A DNA stretch of 64,000 nucleotides from Nocardia wallacei (GCF_014466955.1 NZ_AP023396.1:7254001-7318000); one strand, 5' to 3'. Shown: positions 9,435 to 18,394, counted from the stretch's first letter. Notes: generated by a model not told the origin, from the sequence alone. Numbers and translations: made by a program.

Positions 9435-9450
9435 GTTTGCCAAAGTAAAC
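9435..9450. promoter_or_regulatory. Inverted repeat between ZIP gene and adhC
   Basis: Arms GTTTGC and GTAAAC flank CAAA, with one mismatch in a 6-4-6 repeat. It lies in the roughly 100-base divergent region shared by the ZIP transporter and adhC. The TTTGCCAAAG core loosely resembles a RamB half-site. Function is a guess. Confidence 0.3.
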
Positions 9451-9473
9451 AATGCGGGAGTAGGCATGAAAGC

Positions 9474-10529
9474 ATGACCACGACCGCCGCCGCCTACGCC
9501 GTCTCGAGCCCCGAGGGGCCCTTCGCCAAGACCACGATCGAGCGTCGCGACCTCGGGCCACACGACGTGCTGATCGACATCAAGTACGCGGGCATCTGCC
9601 ACTCCGACATCCACACCGCCCGCGACGAGTGGCACGGCACCACCTATCCGTGCGTCCCCGGGCACGAGATCGCGGGCATCGTCGCCGCCGTCGGCTCGGC
9701 GGTGACCAAGCACCGGGTCGGCGATCGCGTCGGCGTCGGCTGCATGGTCGACTCATGCGGCGAATGCGGGCCCTGTGTCGCCGGTGAGGAGCAGTACTGC
9801 ACCCGCGACGCGGTGATGACCTACAACACCGCGGTGCCCGAGGAGGTCCAGCCGGGCGGCCACACCTTCGGCGGCTACTCGACGCAGGTGGTCGTGACCG
9901 AGCACTTCGTCGTGTCGATCCCGGAAGGTATCGGACTCGACGTGGCCGCGCCGCTGCTGTGCGCCGGGGTCACGCTGTTCTCGCCGCTGCGGCATTGGAA
10001 CGCCGGACCCGGCAAGAAGGTGGCGATCATCGGCATGGGCGGCCTCGGCCACGTCGGTGTCAAGATCGCCGCGGCGATGGGCGCGGAGGTGACGGTGCTC
10101 AGCCACTCGCTGAGCAAGCAGGACGACGGCCGCCGCTTCGGCGCCCACCACTACTACGCGACCAGCGACAAGGAGACCTTCCGGACGCTGCGCGGCGAAT
10201 TCGACCTGATCCTCAATACCGTCTCCGCCGATCTGCCCATGGACCGGTACATGAAGCTGCTGAACCTGGACGGCACCCTGGTCATCCTGGGCCTGCCCGA
10301 CAACCCGCTGCAGGTGAAGCCGTTCACCCTGGCCGGGTTCCGCCGCTCGCTCGCCGGATCGATGATCGGCGGCATCCCGCAGACCCAGGAGATGCTGAAC
10401 TTCTGCGCCGAGCACGGGATCGGCGCGGAGATCGAAGTGATCTCCGCAGACCGCATCGACGAGGCCTACGACCGGGTGGTCGCCAGCGATGTCCGCTACC
10501 GCTTCGTCATCGACGCCGCCACCATGTGA
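9474..10529 (+). CDS. adhC: Zinc-dependent alcohol dehydrogenase, AdhC-type
   Basis: 351-residue medium-chain NADP(H)-dependent alcohol dehydrogenase of the cinnamyl alcohol dehydrogenase-like class. Catalytic zinc ligands sit in AGICHSDIH and GHEIAG. The structural zinc site is CGECGPC plus a later Cys (EQYC). The cofactor fold is [11 protein letters not shown]. Wording such as VDSC, CAGVTL and SPLRHWNAG closely follows mycobacterial AdhC. The start is the ATG after AAAGC; the nearest purine-rich ribosome site (GGGAG) is rather far, about 13 bases. Its last codons overlap the convergent acyltransferase gene. Confidence 0.9.
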   Translation: MTTTAAAYAVSSPEGPFAKTTIERRDLGPHDVLIDIKYAGICHSDIHTARDEWHGTTYPCVPGHEIAGIVAAVGSAVTKHRVGDRVGVGCMVDSCGECGPCVAGEEQYCTRDAVMTYNTAVPEEVQPGGHTFGGYSTQVVVTEHFVVSIPEGIGLDVAAPLLCAGVTLFSPLRHWNAGPGKKVAIIGMGGLGHVGVKIAAAMGAEVTVLSHSLSKQDDGRRFGAHHYYATSDKETFRTLRGEFDLILNTVSADLPMDRYMKLLNLDGTLVILGLPDNPLQVKPFTLAGFRRSLAGSMIGGIPQTQEMLNFCAEHGIGAEIEVISADRIDEAYDRVVASDVRYRFVIDAATM

Positions 10530-11800
10530 GGCCGGGCGGCGGCGCCGTGCAGCAGGTCGGTCAGAGCACGGCGCAACTCGCCCATCTGTTCCCGGCCGTG
10601 TTCGGCGGTGTCGTACTCGACCTGGACGGTGAGCCGGTCGGCGAGGGTGAAGGCGGTGAGCTTGGGCGGCATGCCCGGGTTCATCGCGAAGACGTTGTCC
10701 CGCAACACCGTAACGCCGTCCGGCACCTCGTGCGCGGGTATCCGGCCGATGTTGGACAGCGCGATGCTGGGCTGTCCGGCCAGCACGGCGGCGGTCTGCT
10801 CGTCCCGAATGTGGCGACCCGCCACTATCATTCGCGCCGGATCCCGGCGGTCCAGCGCGGCCCGCACGTCGGCGTCGACGAGGCGGCCGAGCGCCACCGG
10901 ATCGGCGTCCGCCGCCACCGACAGTGCCGTGCCCCAGCCCGAGGCGCAGTTGAGCACGGTGCTGTCGGGCAGGCGCGGGTCCAGCGCGGAGCGTAGGTCC
11001 GCGGCGTAGCCGCACACCATCGGCAGGTCGCCGGGGCCGTCCAGCAGGCCGCGCACGGCGTGCACCGCGCACCCGCTCAGCAGGCTGTTGACCGAGATCC
11101 CGGCGGCCCGCGCCGCCGCCACGAAGGCCGCGGTCTCCCGCTCCCCCAACTCGATTCGCTCGGCCACGAGGAAGCCTCGGGCCGCGCCGGAGCCCGTTGT
11201 CTTCGGCAGCATGGCGGGCGGTGCGGTGAGCATCGACCGCATCCGGTCGAGCAGGTCCTCGATGTCCGCGACGGAGATCGTCTCGACCAGACGGTCGTCC
11301 ACGGCCCGCGGCATTTCCGCGGGTGCGGACACCGGGACCGGAGTGCCGCGCAGCCGTGCGGTGTAGCGCTGCCACATCTCGTCCAGAACAGCGAAAGCCG
11401 AACGGCCGTCGGCGATTCCGTGGTGTATCACCAAGACGATCCGGCTCTGCTCGCCATCGCGCAGCAGCACGGCGCGGAACAATCCCGCGCCCCAGTCCTG
11501 CGGCTCGTTGACGAGGCGGACGTACTCGATCTCGTCCCCGGCGGCGACCGTCAGCGGCGGCTGTGGCTCGGCCGATCGCCGCAGCACGGGCACACCGCCG
11601 TCCTCGGCCTGCACGCTGCCGAGCAGCGGGTGCTGCGCCGCCAGCTCCGCCAGCACCGCGCGCAGCACCTCCGCATCGATCTCACCCACGACGGTCGAAC
11701 CGATGAACAGCGGCATGCCGCCGACGGGCACGGAACCGAAGCGGGCGTCGGCGCGGAAGTAGCCGGATTCGAACAGGGACAGCGGACGCTGCGTGGTCAT
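10496..11800 (-). CDS. PapA-type (condensation-fold) acyltransferase
   Basis: 434-residue protein of the chloramphenicol acetyltransferase-like condensation fold used by PapA enzymes, which esterify polyketide lipids with long acyl chains. The catalytic motif HHGIADG (HHxxxDG) lies near residue 125. A second-domain motif resembling DFG-type contacts is not obvious. The ATG is fixed by GAGAGG eight bases upstream. The gene is divergent from a TetR regulator across a palindrome, suggesting direct control by it. Substrates are unknown; phthiocerol-type lipids need not be present. Confidence 0.75.
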   Translation of the reverse strand: MTTQRPLSLFESGYFRADARFGSVPVGGMPLFIGSTVVGEIDAEVLRAVLAELAAQHPLLGSVQAEDGGVPVLRRSAEPQPPLTVAAGDEIEYVRLVNEPQDWGAGLFRAVLLRDGEQSRIVLVIHHGIADGRSAFAVLDEMWQRYTARLRGTPVPVSAPAEMPRAVDDRLVETISVADIEDLLDRMRSMLTAPPAMLPKTTGSGAARGFLVAERIELGERETAAFVAAARAAGISVNSLLSGCAVHAVRGLLDGPGDLPMVCGYAADLRSALDPRLPDSTVLNCASGWGTALSVAADADPVALGRLVDADVRAALDRRDPARMIVAGRHIRDEQTAAVLAGQPSIALSNIGRIPAHEVPDGVTVLRDNVFAMNPGMPPKLTAFTLADRLTVQVEYDTAEHGREQMGELRRALTDLLHGAAARPHMVAASMTKR

Positions 11801-11847
11801 GGGACACCTCTCGGGTCGGTTCGGGAGCACCACTCGAACCATACAAT

Positions 11848-11871
11848 CGTTTCAAACAGTTGTCACAAACG
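11848..11871. promoter_or_regulatory. Candidate TetR operator between PapA-like gene and tetR
   Basis: Imperfect 24-base inverted repeat: arms CGTTTCAAAC and GTCACAAACG match at seven of ten positions around AGTT. It lies midway between the divergent acyltransferase and TetR starts, where an autoregulated TetR repressor would bind. Confidence 0.5.
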
Positions 11872-11915
11872 AGCGTATGAAACACCTGTCACTGCGACCT
11901 TGCTACCCTGCCGAC

Positions 11916-12482
11916 GTGGGAACACGCGACGATCTCCTGGCCGCGGCCAAGCAGTGCCTGGCCGACCGCGGCTACGCCCGGACCACCGTGCGCGACATCG
12001 TGTCCGCTTCGGGCAGCAATCTCGCCGCCATCAACTACCACTTCGGCACCCGCGACGCATTGCTGAATCAGGCGATGATCGAATCGACGACCGAGGCCGT
12101 CCAGCAGATTCTCGACGCGATCACCGCCAGCGACGCCGCCCGGCCGGACGCGCGCCTGGCGGCCTTCCTCCGGAAGCTGACCACCACCTTCACCGCGGAC
12201 CGCGCCCTGTGGGCCGCCAATATCGAAAGTCTCGCCCAGGCGCTGCATTCCGGCGATGTGCGAAACGAATTGTCGGCCAAACAACAGGACGCCCGCCGTT
12301 CACTCGCGGGCATGCTGCTGCCCGACGAATCCGATCCCGACGACGACATCGGCGTGGTCCTGCTCACACTGCTGGACGGCATGCTGATCCAATGGTTGTT
12401 GGCACCCTCGGTCGCTCCGACACCGGACCGCGTCATCACCGGTCTGCGCGCCATAGTGCACGCCTTGGATTCCGGCCGATAG
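11916..12482 (+). CDS. TetR-family regulator, probably controls the adjacent acyltransferase
   Basis: 188-residue TetR protein. The N-terminal HTH reads VRDIVSASGSNLAAINYHFGTRDALL, a classic TetR recognition-helix region, followed by a helical ligand domain. I choose the GTG at VGTRDDLL because a TACCCT -10 box ends seven bases before it, implying a leaderless transcript; an ATG 13 codons upstream (11877) is the alternative. It is divergent from the PapA-like gene with a palindrome between them. The ligand is unknown. Confidence 0.85.
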   Translation: MGTRDDLLAAAKQCLADRGYARTTVRDIVSASGSNLAAINYHFGTRDALLNQAMIESTTEAVQQILDAITASDAARPDARLAAFLRKLTTTFTADRALWAANIESLAQALHSGDVRNELSAKQQDARRSLAGMLLPDESDPDDDIGVVLLTLLDGMLIQWLLAPSVAPTPDRVITGLRAIVHALDSGR

Positions 12483-12764
12483 TCCCCGGCGCGCCTCGCC
12501 GAATTCCGTGGCGACGCGCCGGTATCGGCAAACAATTTCGCGCAACCGCCTTGTGCCGCAGCAAAGTCGAGGCAGGACTGACGTTTCACGTATCGCACAT
12601 GTTCAACTGTGGCGAATCCACACTGCCGCGGAAGTTCAGATAATACTCAGCAATCGCCGATAGTCCCCCTCCTGGGAACTTCCTGCGCGACAAAGCAAAC
12701 CGAGTGCCCTATGGTCTTACCCGGTCGCCCATCCGGGGCAGACAAGCGGGAGGAATTCACCAGA

Positions 12765-13391
12765 ATGAAGTTCGGAAAGATCACTGCTACCGTTTTCATG
12801 GCGATTGCCGCGACGGGGATCACGGCGGCAACCGCGCATGGCGAGTCGGCCACGGTAAACGAGCAGCCGGCGGCAGTGACGGCGGGGGATGCGACTTCCG
12901 GCGTCGATCACGGAGTCAACTACCACACCACCGTTTCGCCGGTGGATCGCGCGGTCACCACCACTGTCGAGAACGGCCGGTTCGAGGTCGCGCAGAACGG
13001 CGCCGTCGTGCTCCGGGCCGCGGACGGCTCCACACTCGCCGAATTGCCGCAGACCTACGAGCTCGGCGGCCGTTCGATTCCCATCGCGCAGCTGGTCGCC
13101 GCTGATGGTCACGAGGTCACCCTGACCCCGCAGCCGTCCGCCGAGGACATCGCCGAGCTGAAGAACATCGGCGCCATCGACAATCTCCGCGATCAGGTCA
13201 TCAAGAACGGCGTCGGCGTGGTCATCGGCGTCATCGTCGGCGGTTTCATCGGTGCCCTGCTGGGCTTCGGAATTCTGTCGCTGATCACCGCGCCCATCGG
13301 CTGGGTCGTGGGCGGTATCGCCGGCGGATACATCCAGGGCGGGCAGGAATTCCTGGACGCCGTGCAGGCGGTCGCCACCGGCCAGCCGTGA
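12765..13391 (+). CDS. Exported protein of unknown function with C-terminal Gly-rich membrane segment
   Basis: 208 residues. A signal peptide is clear (MKFGKITATVFMAIAATGITAATAHG, cleavage after AHG). The middle part is beta-rich with Val/Thr. The C-terminal third has two Gly-rich hydrophobic stretches (VGVVIGVIVGGFIGALLGFGIL and IGWVVGGIAGGYIQGG) that look like a membrane hairpin. I do not recognise a named domain; similar proteins occur in Nocardia and Rhodococcus. GGGAGG precedes the ATG by 11 bases. A strong terminator follows, so it is probably a single-gene unit. Confidence 0.75.
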   Translation: MKFGKITATVFMAIAATGITAATAHGESATVNEQPAAVTAGDATSGVDHGVNYHTTVSPVDRAVTTTVENGRFEVAQNGAVVLRAADGSTLAELPQTYELGGRSIPIAQLVAADGHEVTLTPQPSAEDIAELKNIGAIDNLRDQVIKNGVGVVIGVIVGGFIGALLGFGILSLITAPIGWVVGGIAGGYIQGGQEFLDAVQAVATGQP

Positions 13392-13413
13392 TCGCACGCA
13401 GCTGAGCACAATG

Positions 13414-13446
13414 GCTCCCCGGGCGGGTTCGATCCGCCCGGGGAGC
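13414..13446. terminator. Rho-independent-type terminator hairpin
   Basis: Perfect 13-bp stem (GCTCCCCGGGCGG / CCGCCCGGGGAGC) with a seven-base loop, followed by TTTCT. It sits between the convergent exported-protein and lipase genes and could serve both directions. Confidence 0.85.
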
Positions 13447-13454
13447 TTTCTGGT

Positions 13455-14372
13455 TCAGGCGGTGCAGCGGGAGCCGGTGAACGACGGATCCAGCGCCCGC
13501 TGCACGATCTGGATAACCGCCGGTGAACGCAGCAATCGCCCGTGGTCGAAAGTATCACCGGCACATACGCTCTGGACCCACACATTCTCTACGAACGCGC
13601 CCGGCCCGGCCGTCAGGAAAGTGGCCTCCGGCGGTGTGGACATCTCGTCGAAACGACTGGCGACGACCGTATAGCGCACACCGGGTTCGGTATCGCCGTC
13701 GGCATTGAGCGCGCGCAGGAATTCACTGCCGACCACCTGCTGCGCGGCGGCCCGGCCGAGTACCGCGGCCACGATCTCCTTACCCGGATCCGAAGCGCTT
13801 CCGGACGGAAGGAGATATCCGAGATTACTGGCGGTCGTGCCGTGATTGGTGGCGCCCACCGTGATCAATTGGTCCACCGAATTACGCTGCGGATCGGCAC
13901 GATTCACGCCGCCGCCGAAGCGCATGTACTGACGCGCCACCAGCCCGCCCTGCGAATGCGCGACGATGTCCACGTGCGCGGCCCCGGTCGCGGCGCGCAC
14001 CCGGTCGACGAACTGCGCCAACTCCCCCGCCGAATCCCGAATATCGGCGGTCCCGTAAATACCCGGCTGCGCACCGTAGGCGCTCGAGGTGTCGCGACCG
14101 TAGTTGAGGGTGAAGACGCAATAGCCCGCGGCGGACAGCTTGGGCGCCAGCACATCCCAGCTGTTCTGATTCCCCCAGGTGCCGTGGACCAGGACCACCG
14201 GGGCGGGATGCGCCGGCGGCGGCTTGCATTGCCAGTCATTCGCTCCGGCTGGCGCAGAACTCCCGTCTCGAACCTGCTCGACGTTCGGTGGTGGCTCCGC
14301 GAATGCCGCGCTCACCCCCAACACCGTGCACAAACCCATCGTGGAAAGCAGCACGGCCAGCGAACGCATCAC
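13455..14372 (-). CDS. Secreted triacylglycerol lipase/esterase (alpha/beta hydrolase)
   Basis: 305-residue exported lipase. A signal peptide of about 25 residues ends at SAAFA. The mature part shows the oxyanion motif VLVHGTWGNQ, the nucleophile elbow AHSQGG (Ser near residue 141) and several cysteines likely forming disulfides (WQC, GYC, VC, RC). Wording matches class 2 bacterial lipases of actinomycetes that hydrolyse acylglycerols outside the cell. GTG is the first codon and an ATG follows at once; GGAAGG lies just upstream. Confidence 0.85.
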   Translation of the reverse strand: MMRSLAVLLSTMGLCTVLGVSAAFAEPPPNVEQVRDGSSAPAGANDWQCKPPPAHPAPVVLVHGTWGNQNSWDVLAPKLSAAGYCVFTLNYGRDTSSAYGAQPGIYGTADIRDSAGELAQFVDRVRAATGAAHVDIVAHSQGGLVARQYMRFGGGVNRADPQRNSVDQLITVGATNHGTTASNLGYLLPSGSASDPGKEIVAAVLGRAAAQQVVGSEFLRALNADGDTEPGVRYTVVASRFDEMSTPPEATFLTAGPGAFVENVWVQSVCAGDTFDHGRLLRSPAVIQIVQRALDPSFTGSRCTA

Positions 14373-14525
14373 CCATCCCTTCCACTGCGAAGAGGAGTAG
14401 CAGATCGTTAGCCGATGCTAAGCCCGGGTGCTCGGAAATCCGCGCAGGCGGGGCCGGAAGGGCGGTCGGAACACGACGAACGGCGGCCCGGATATGTCAT
14501 CCGGACCGCCGTGTCGGGTCTGCTG

Positions 14526-14711
14526 TTACTTGTGGCCCTGGTCGCGCAGCGTCTTCTTGGCCGTCTCCTGCGCCTTGTCGACATGCTGGGCGTATTTGCC
14601 GCCGGTCTGCTTGTCGATGGCGTCACCGACCTTGTCGATCACCGGATCGAGTTTGTCGGCGTGCTTGCCGGCCAGGTCGGCCGCCTTCTTCAGCTGGTCG
14701 AACATTCCCAT
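14526..14711 (-). CDS. MT0933-type antitoxin-like small protein
   Basis: 61-residue charged helical protein (MGMFDQLKKAADLAGKHADK..., repeats of K/D/A) matching the MT0933-like antitoxin family common in mycolic-acid actinobacteria. The ATG follows GGGAGA at eight bases; an in-frame upstream start would run into the neighbouring metE stop. No toxin gene is adjacent, so a toxin-antitoxin role is by family name only; members often occur alone. Confidence 0.75.
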   Translation of the reverse strand: MGMFDQLKKAADLAGKHADKLDPVIDKVGDAIDKQTGGKYAQHVDKAQETAKKTLRDQGHK

Positions 14712-14748
14712 GACCACATCTCCCGTCGCGAAACTGGTGTCCTCCAGG

Positions 14749-17046
14749 CTAACCCGCCGCACGTCTGCGCACCCGTCGCGCGGCCGCGACCAGGTTGCGC
14801 AGCGACGGCTCGAGCTGCCAGTAATGCCGAGTTTTCAAGCCACCGTCCGGATTCGCCCATAGTCGCTCCGGGGTAACCGCCTCGGCCGCGGCGGTCAGCA
14901 GTTCGTCGATCTCGTCGATGTCCGGGATGCGCGCCGAACGGCTCTCGTACACACCGGGTCCTACGCCGTGGGACAGGCCGTGGCCCTCCTCGGCATCCTC
15001 CCGCAGCGCCTTCACCACCCATTCGATGGAGCGGGTGGCGACGATCGCGGTGACGTCGGCATCCAGCTCCTCGATCGCGCGGACGATCTCGGCCCGGCCG
15101 GAATAGGCGATGTGGGTGTGGATCTGGGTCTCCGGCCGCACGCCCGAGGTGGCCAGGCGGAACGCGTTCACCGCCCAGCGCAGGTATTCGACCCGGCCGT
15201 CGGGGCGCAGCGGCAGCAGTTCACGCACGGCCGGTTCATCGACCTGGATGATCGACACCCCGGCCTTCTCGAGGTCCGCCAGCTCGTCCCGGATCGCCAG
15301 CGCCACCTGGTCCGCGGTCTCGTACAGCGGCTGGTCCTGCCGCACGAAAGAGCGCGCCACCATCGTGACCGGGCCGGTCACAATGCCCTTCACCGGTTTG
15401 TCGGTGAGCGACTGGGCGTAGGTGATCCAGTCCACCGACATCGGCTTCGGCCGCGCGACATCGCCGTAGAGGATCGGCGGCCGCACACAGCGCGACCCGT
15501 AGACCTGCACCCAGCCGAAGTGCGTCGTGGCGAAGCCGTCAAGCAGTTCGGCGAAGTACTGGATCATGTCGTTGCGCTCGTGCTCGCCGTGCACCAGCAC
15601 GTCCAGGCCGATGTCCTCCTGCAACCGGATGGTGGACTCGATCTCGGCCTCGATGCGCTTGCGGTACTCGTCGTAGGACAGCCGCCCCTCGCCGAGTTCG
15701 TAGCGGGCCTGGCGGACGGCGGCGGTCTGCGGGAAGGAGCCCAGCGTCGTCGCGGGCACCAGGGGCAGATTCAGCTTGTCGCGCTGGGCTTCTCGGCGCA
15801 CGGCGTAGGGCTCACGCTCGCGCATTTCCGGTGTCACGGCATAAACACGTTGGCGCACAGCGTGTTTCTGCTTGAAATGCACCTCGCTCGGGCGGCGGCG
15901 CCATTTCTCCGACGGCCCTTCCGTTAGCGCCTTCGCCAGCGAAACCACCTCGAGCACTTTCTGTTTCGCGAAGGCGAGGCGGTCGGCGACATTGCCGTCG
16001 ATGTCGTATTCGACGAGAACGTCGTAGGGCACGTGCAGCAGCGTGGTACCGGTGGAGACCACCAGATCGGGGCACACCTGCGCCAGCTCGTTGAGGTACT
16101 GCAGGGTGACGTAGCGGTCCGCGCGCCACACGTTGGTACCGCTGATCACGCCCGCGTACAGGCGCTTGCGGCGGATGCCGGGGATCTTCGCCAGCTCCTC
16201 GGGCCGCATCCGGAAGCTGGCGAGGTCGAGGCCGATCGCCTCCACGGCAGTGCCCGCCAGGATCCGCACGGCCTCGCCGAGATCGCCGTACTGTCCGGTG
16301 ACGAGGATGCGCGGGCGCAGCGGCGCGGTCGAAAGTCGTTGGTACGCCTGCTCGAACGCGGCCAGCTCCGCGGGGGTGCGGTCGCTGGTGAAGCACGGCT
16401 CGTCCAGCTGCACGCAGGTCGCCCCGCGCTTGGCGAGGATCTCGAACAGTTCCTCGTACACCGGGAGCAGCCGGTCCAGCAGGGTCAGCTGATCGAATTC
16501 GGCTTCGCCCGGGACGTGCCCGGCCTTCGACAGCAGCAGCAGCGACAGCGGGCCGAGCACGACCGGGCGCTGCTCGATACCGGCCGCCTTGGCCCGATCC
16601 CACTCGTCGAGCAGAGCCTCGGGGTGCAGCGAGAACTCGGTGTCGGCGTCCAGCTCCGGCTGGCGGTAGTGGTAGTTGGTGCCGAACAGGCGCACCAGTT
16701 CCAGCGGCGGCAGGTCCGGGCGGCCGCGGGCCATCAGGAAGTAGAAGTCCAGCGGGTGCAGGTCCTCGCGGTAGGGCTGGAACCGCTTGGGCACCGCGCC
16801 GAACAGCAGCGCGTTGTCGAGGATGTGGTCGTAGAAGGAGAAGGTGTTGCCGGGCACCTGGGTCAGCCCCGCCGCATGCAACTCCGCGAACTGCGTGTCC
16901 TGGATCTCGCGCCCGACCGCGAGCAGTTCCTCCCGCTCGAGCGACCCCCGCCAGTACGCCTCCAGCGCACGCTTGAGTTCCCGGTGCGGTCCGATCCTCG
17001 GATAGCCGAGAATGCTCGATCCGAAGCCGTCGGTGACGTTGACCAT
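14749..17046 (-). CDS. metE: MetE-like cobalamin-independent methionine synthase homologue lacking zinc ligands
   Basis: 765 residues, the normal two-barrel MetE length, starting at ATG after AAGGAG. MetE moves a methyl group from methyl-tetrahydropteroyltriglutamate to homocysteine, activated by a Zn held by His, Cys, Glu and Cys. Compared with the enterobacterial sequence, GSFPQT (436-441), VLVHGE (483-488), GWVQ-YGSRC, TGPVT and QVDEPA (601-606) are kept. At the zinc site only His645 remains: THMCYC reads THIAYS (Cys to Ala647), IETSRS reads IVATRS (Glu to Val669) and NPDCGLKTR reads NPDGGLKTR (Cys to Gly735). It may therefore not be a classical methionine synthase, and the symbol marks homology only. 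A hairpin and 134 bases separate it from fadB2. Confidence 0.85.
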   Translation of the reverse strand: MVNVTDGFGSSILGYPRIGPHRELKRALEAYWRGSLEREELLAVGREIQDTQFAELHAAGLTQVPGNTFSFYDHILDNALLFGAVPKRFQPYREDLHPLDFYFLMARGRPDLPPLELVRLFGTNYHYRQPELDADTEFSLHPEALLDEWDRAKAAGIEQRPVVLGPLSLLLLSKAGHVPGEAEFDQLTLLDRLLPVYEELFEILAKRGATCVQLDEPCFTSDRTPAELAAFEQAYQRLSTAPLRPRILVTGQYGDLGEAVRILAGTAVEAIGLDLASFRMRPEELAKIPGIRRKRLYAGVISGTNVWRADRYVTLQYLNELAQVCPDLVVSTGTTLLHVPYDVLVEYDIDGNVADRLAFAKQKVLEVVSLAKALTEGPSEKWRRRPSEVHFKQKHAVRQRVYAVTPEMREREPYAVRREAQRDKLNLPLVPATTLGSFPQTAAVRQARYELGEGRLSYDEYRKRIEAEIESTIRLQEDIGLDVLVHGEHERNDMIQYFAELLDGFATTHFGWVQVYGSRCVRPPILYGDVARPKPMSVDWITYAQSLTDKPVKGIVTGPVTMVARSFVRQDQPLYETADQVALAIRDELADLEKAGVSIIQVDEPAVRELLPLRPDGRVEYLRWAVNAFRLATSGVRPETQIHTHIAYSGRAEIVRAIEELDADVTAIVATRSIEWVVKALREDAEEGHGLSHGVGPGVYESRSARIPDIDEIDELLTAAAEAVTPERLWANPDGGLKTRHYWQLEPSLRNLVAAARRVRRRAAG

Positions 17047-17180
17047 GAGCGGGACACTCCTTCCGAGCCACGGGTACAGCCCGACCCTCTCCGCAGCTTA
17101 TGCCCGGTGCCGCAAGCAACCATCGCCCACGGCGCGCAGTTTTCCTTTGTCCCCTGTCGTTTCGGCCCCCGTACGGGGCG

Positions 17181-18056
17181 TCAGCGCTTGGGGTCGTACT
17201 GGTAGAAGCCCGCGCCTACCTTCTTGCCCAGGAGGCCCGCCTCGACCATACGCATGAGAAGCGGAGGCGCCGAGTAGAGCGGCTCCTTGAATTCGGCGTA
17301 CATGGAGTCGGCGATGGACTTCACCGTGTCGAGGCCGACCAGGTCGGTCAGGGCGAGCGGGCCCATGGGGTGGGCGCAGCCGAGCACCATCGCCTTGTCG
17401 ACGTCTTCCTTGGTGGCGAAACCGGATTCGACCATTCGGATCGCCGAGAGCAGGTAGGGCACGAGCAGCGCGTTCACCACGAAGCCGGAGCGGTCGGCCG
17501 AGCGCACGACCTGCTTGCCGAGGACCTCGCCCGCGAAGTTCTCCGCGCGCTTGGACACCGCCTCGCTGGTCTTGAGCGTGGTCACCAGCTCGACCAGGGG
17601 CAGCACCGGCACCGGGTTGAAGAAGTGCATGCCGACCACACGATCGGGATTGGTGGTGGCCATCGCGATCTTCATGATCGGGATCGAGGAGGTGTTGGAG
17701 GCGAGCACCGCGTTCGGATCGGTGACCACCTTGTCGAGCTCGGCGAAGATCGAGGTCTTCACCTCCTCGTTCTCCACGACCGCCTCGACCACCAACTGGC
17801 GGTCGGCGAAGTCGCCGAGATCGGAGGTGAACCGCAGCCGCCAGGCGGCCTGCTCCCGCTCCCGCTCGGTGATCTTGCCACTGGAGACGCCCCGATCCAG
17901 CGAGCGCAGGATGCGGGCGCGGCCGGCGGCGGCCAGTTCCCGGGTCTGTTCGAACACGAGCACGTCGACGTGCGCCCGGGCGCACACCTCCGCGATTCCG
18001 GCACCCATCTGTCCGGCGCCGATGATCCCGACGCGCTGAATCTTCTCGCTGCTCAC
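17181..18056 (-). CDS. fadB2: 3-hydroxybutyryl-CoA dehydrogenase
   Basis: 291-residue single-function 3-hydroxyacyl-CoA dehydrogenase: NAD fold VGIIGAGQMGAGIAE at the N-terminus, SNTSSIPI, catalytic His in MHFFNPVPVLPLVE, SGFVVNALLVPYL, and GPLALTDLVGLD in the C-terminal domain. It interconverts 3-hydroxybutyryl-CoA and acetoacetyl-CoA. GTG start with AGGAG seven bases upstream. In M. tuberculosis fadB2 also follows the isocitrate lyase gene, the same order as here on this strand. A small GCCCC/GGGGC hairpin lies just past the stop. Confidence 0.92.
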   Translation of the reverse strand: MSSEKIQRVGIIGAGQMGAGIAEVCARAHVDVLVFEQTRELAAAGRARILRSLDRGVSSGKITEREREQAAWRLRFTSDLGDFADRQLVVEAVVENEEVKTSIFAELDKVVTDPNAVLASNTSSIPIMKIAMATTNPDRVVGMHFFNPVPVLPLVELVTTLKTSEAVSKRAENFAGEVLGKQVVRSADRSGFVVNALLVPYLLSAIRMVESGFATKEDVDKAMVLGCAHPMGPLALTDLVGLDTVKSIADSMYAEFKEPLYSAPPLLMRMVEAGLLGKKVGAGFYQYDPKR

Positions 18057-18120
18057 GTCCCGCTCCTGCTGGTTGTGGTGGCTTGGGGAAACGTTATAAG
18101 GATGCCCTCCCCGCTGGGGC

Positions 18121-18157
18121 TGTTCAGCGGGAAGGGCGAACAAGCGCCCTTTGAACA
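18121..18157. promoter_or_regulatory. Nested inverted repeat upstream of fadB2
   Basis: Outer arms TGTTCA and TGAACA enclose inner arms AAGGGCG and CGCCCTT with a six-base loop. It lies 65-100 bases before the fadB2 GTG, so it could be an operator or a leader hairpin. No known motif is recognised. Confidence 0.4.
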
Positions 18158-18300
18158 GAGCACCTGTGGCGGAGGCCGGGACCCGGGTGATGCGAACCGG
18201 ATCCCGGCTTCCCCGCCGCGCCCGGGCGACGCCGGGACTGCGGGCGGATGGGGACAAGCCTGCCGGTGGCAACGAACGCCGCAGCTTTCGCAACCACCAC

Positions 18301-18394
18301 GGTTTGCGGCCGCCCCGCCGTTCGGCGCCCGGCGCGCATGCGACGAAGTCGCGAGCGCCGGGTGCCGAACGGCGGGGTCACGAGGCCACAAACC
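18301..18394. repeat. Long imperfect inverted repeat just downstream of aceA
   Basis: A 94-base structure with three tiers. The centre has GCGAC/GTCGC around GAA. The main stem is 23 bp with one G-T mismatch (left arm begins CCCCGCCGTTCGG, right arm ends CCGAACGGCGGGG). Outer arms are GGCC/GGCC and GGTTTG/CAAACC. It begins about 30 bases past the aceA stop and may be a terminator, a mobile palindromic element or both. Part of its aceA-proximal flank recurs at 56029. Confidence 0.8.

Noticed and set aside
9372..9467. N-terminal extension of the ZIP transporter with a CPMC motif
   Set aside because: The extension would reach almost to the adhC start and cover the divergent promoter; homologous ZIP proteins begin at the first helix.
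13424..13442. T-arm-like word GGTTCGATCC suggesting a tRNA 3' end
   Set aside because: It is the loop and inner stem of a perfect terminator hairpin, and no anticodon or D arm precedes it.
17047..17180. Cobalamin riboswitch before metE
   Set aside because: Too short and no B12 box or matching stem pattern seen.
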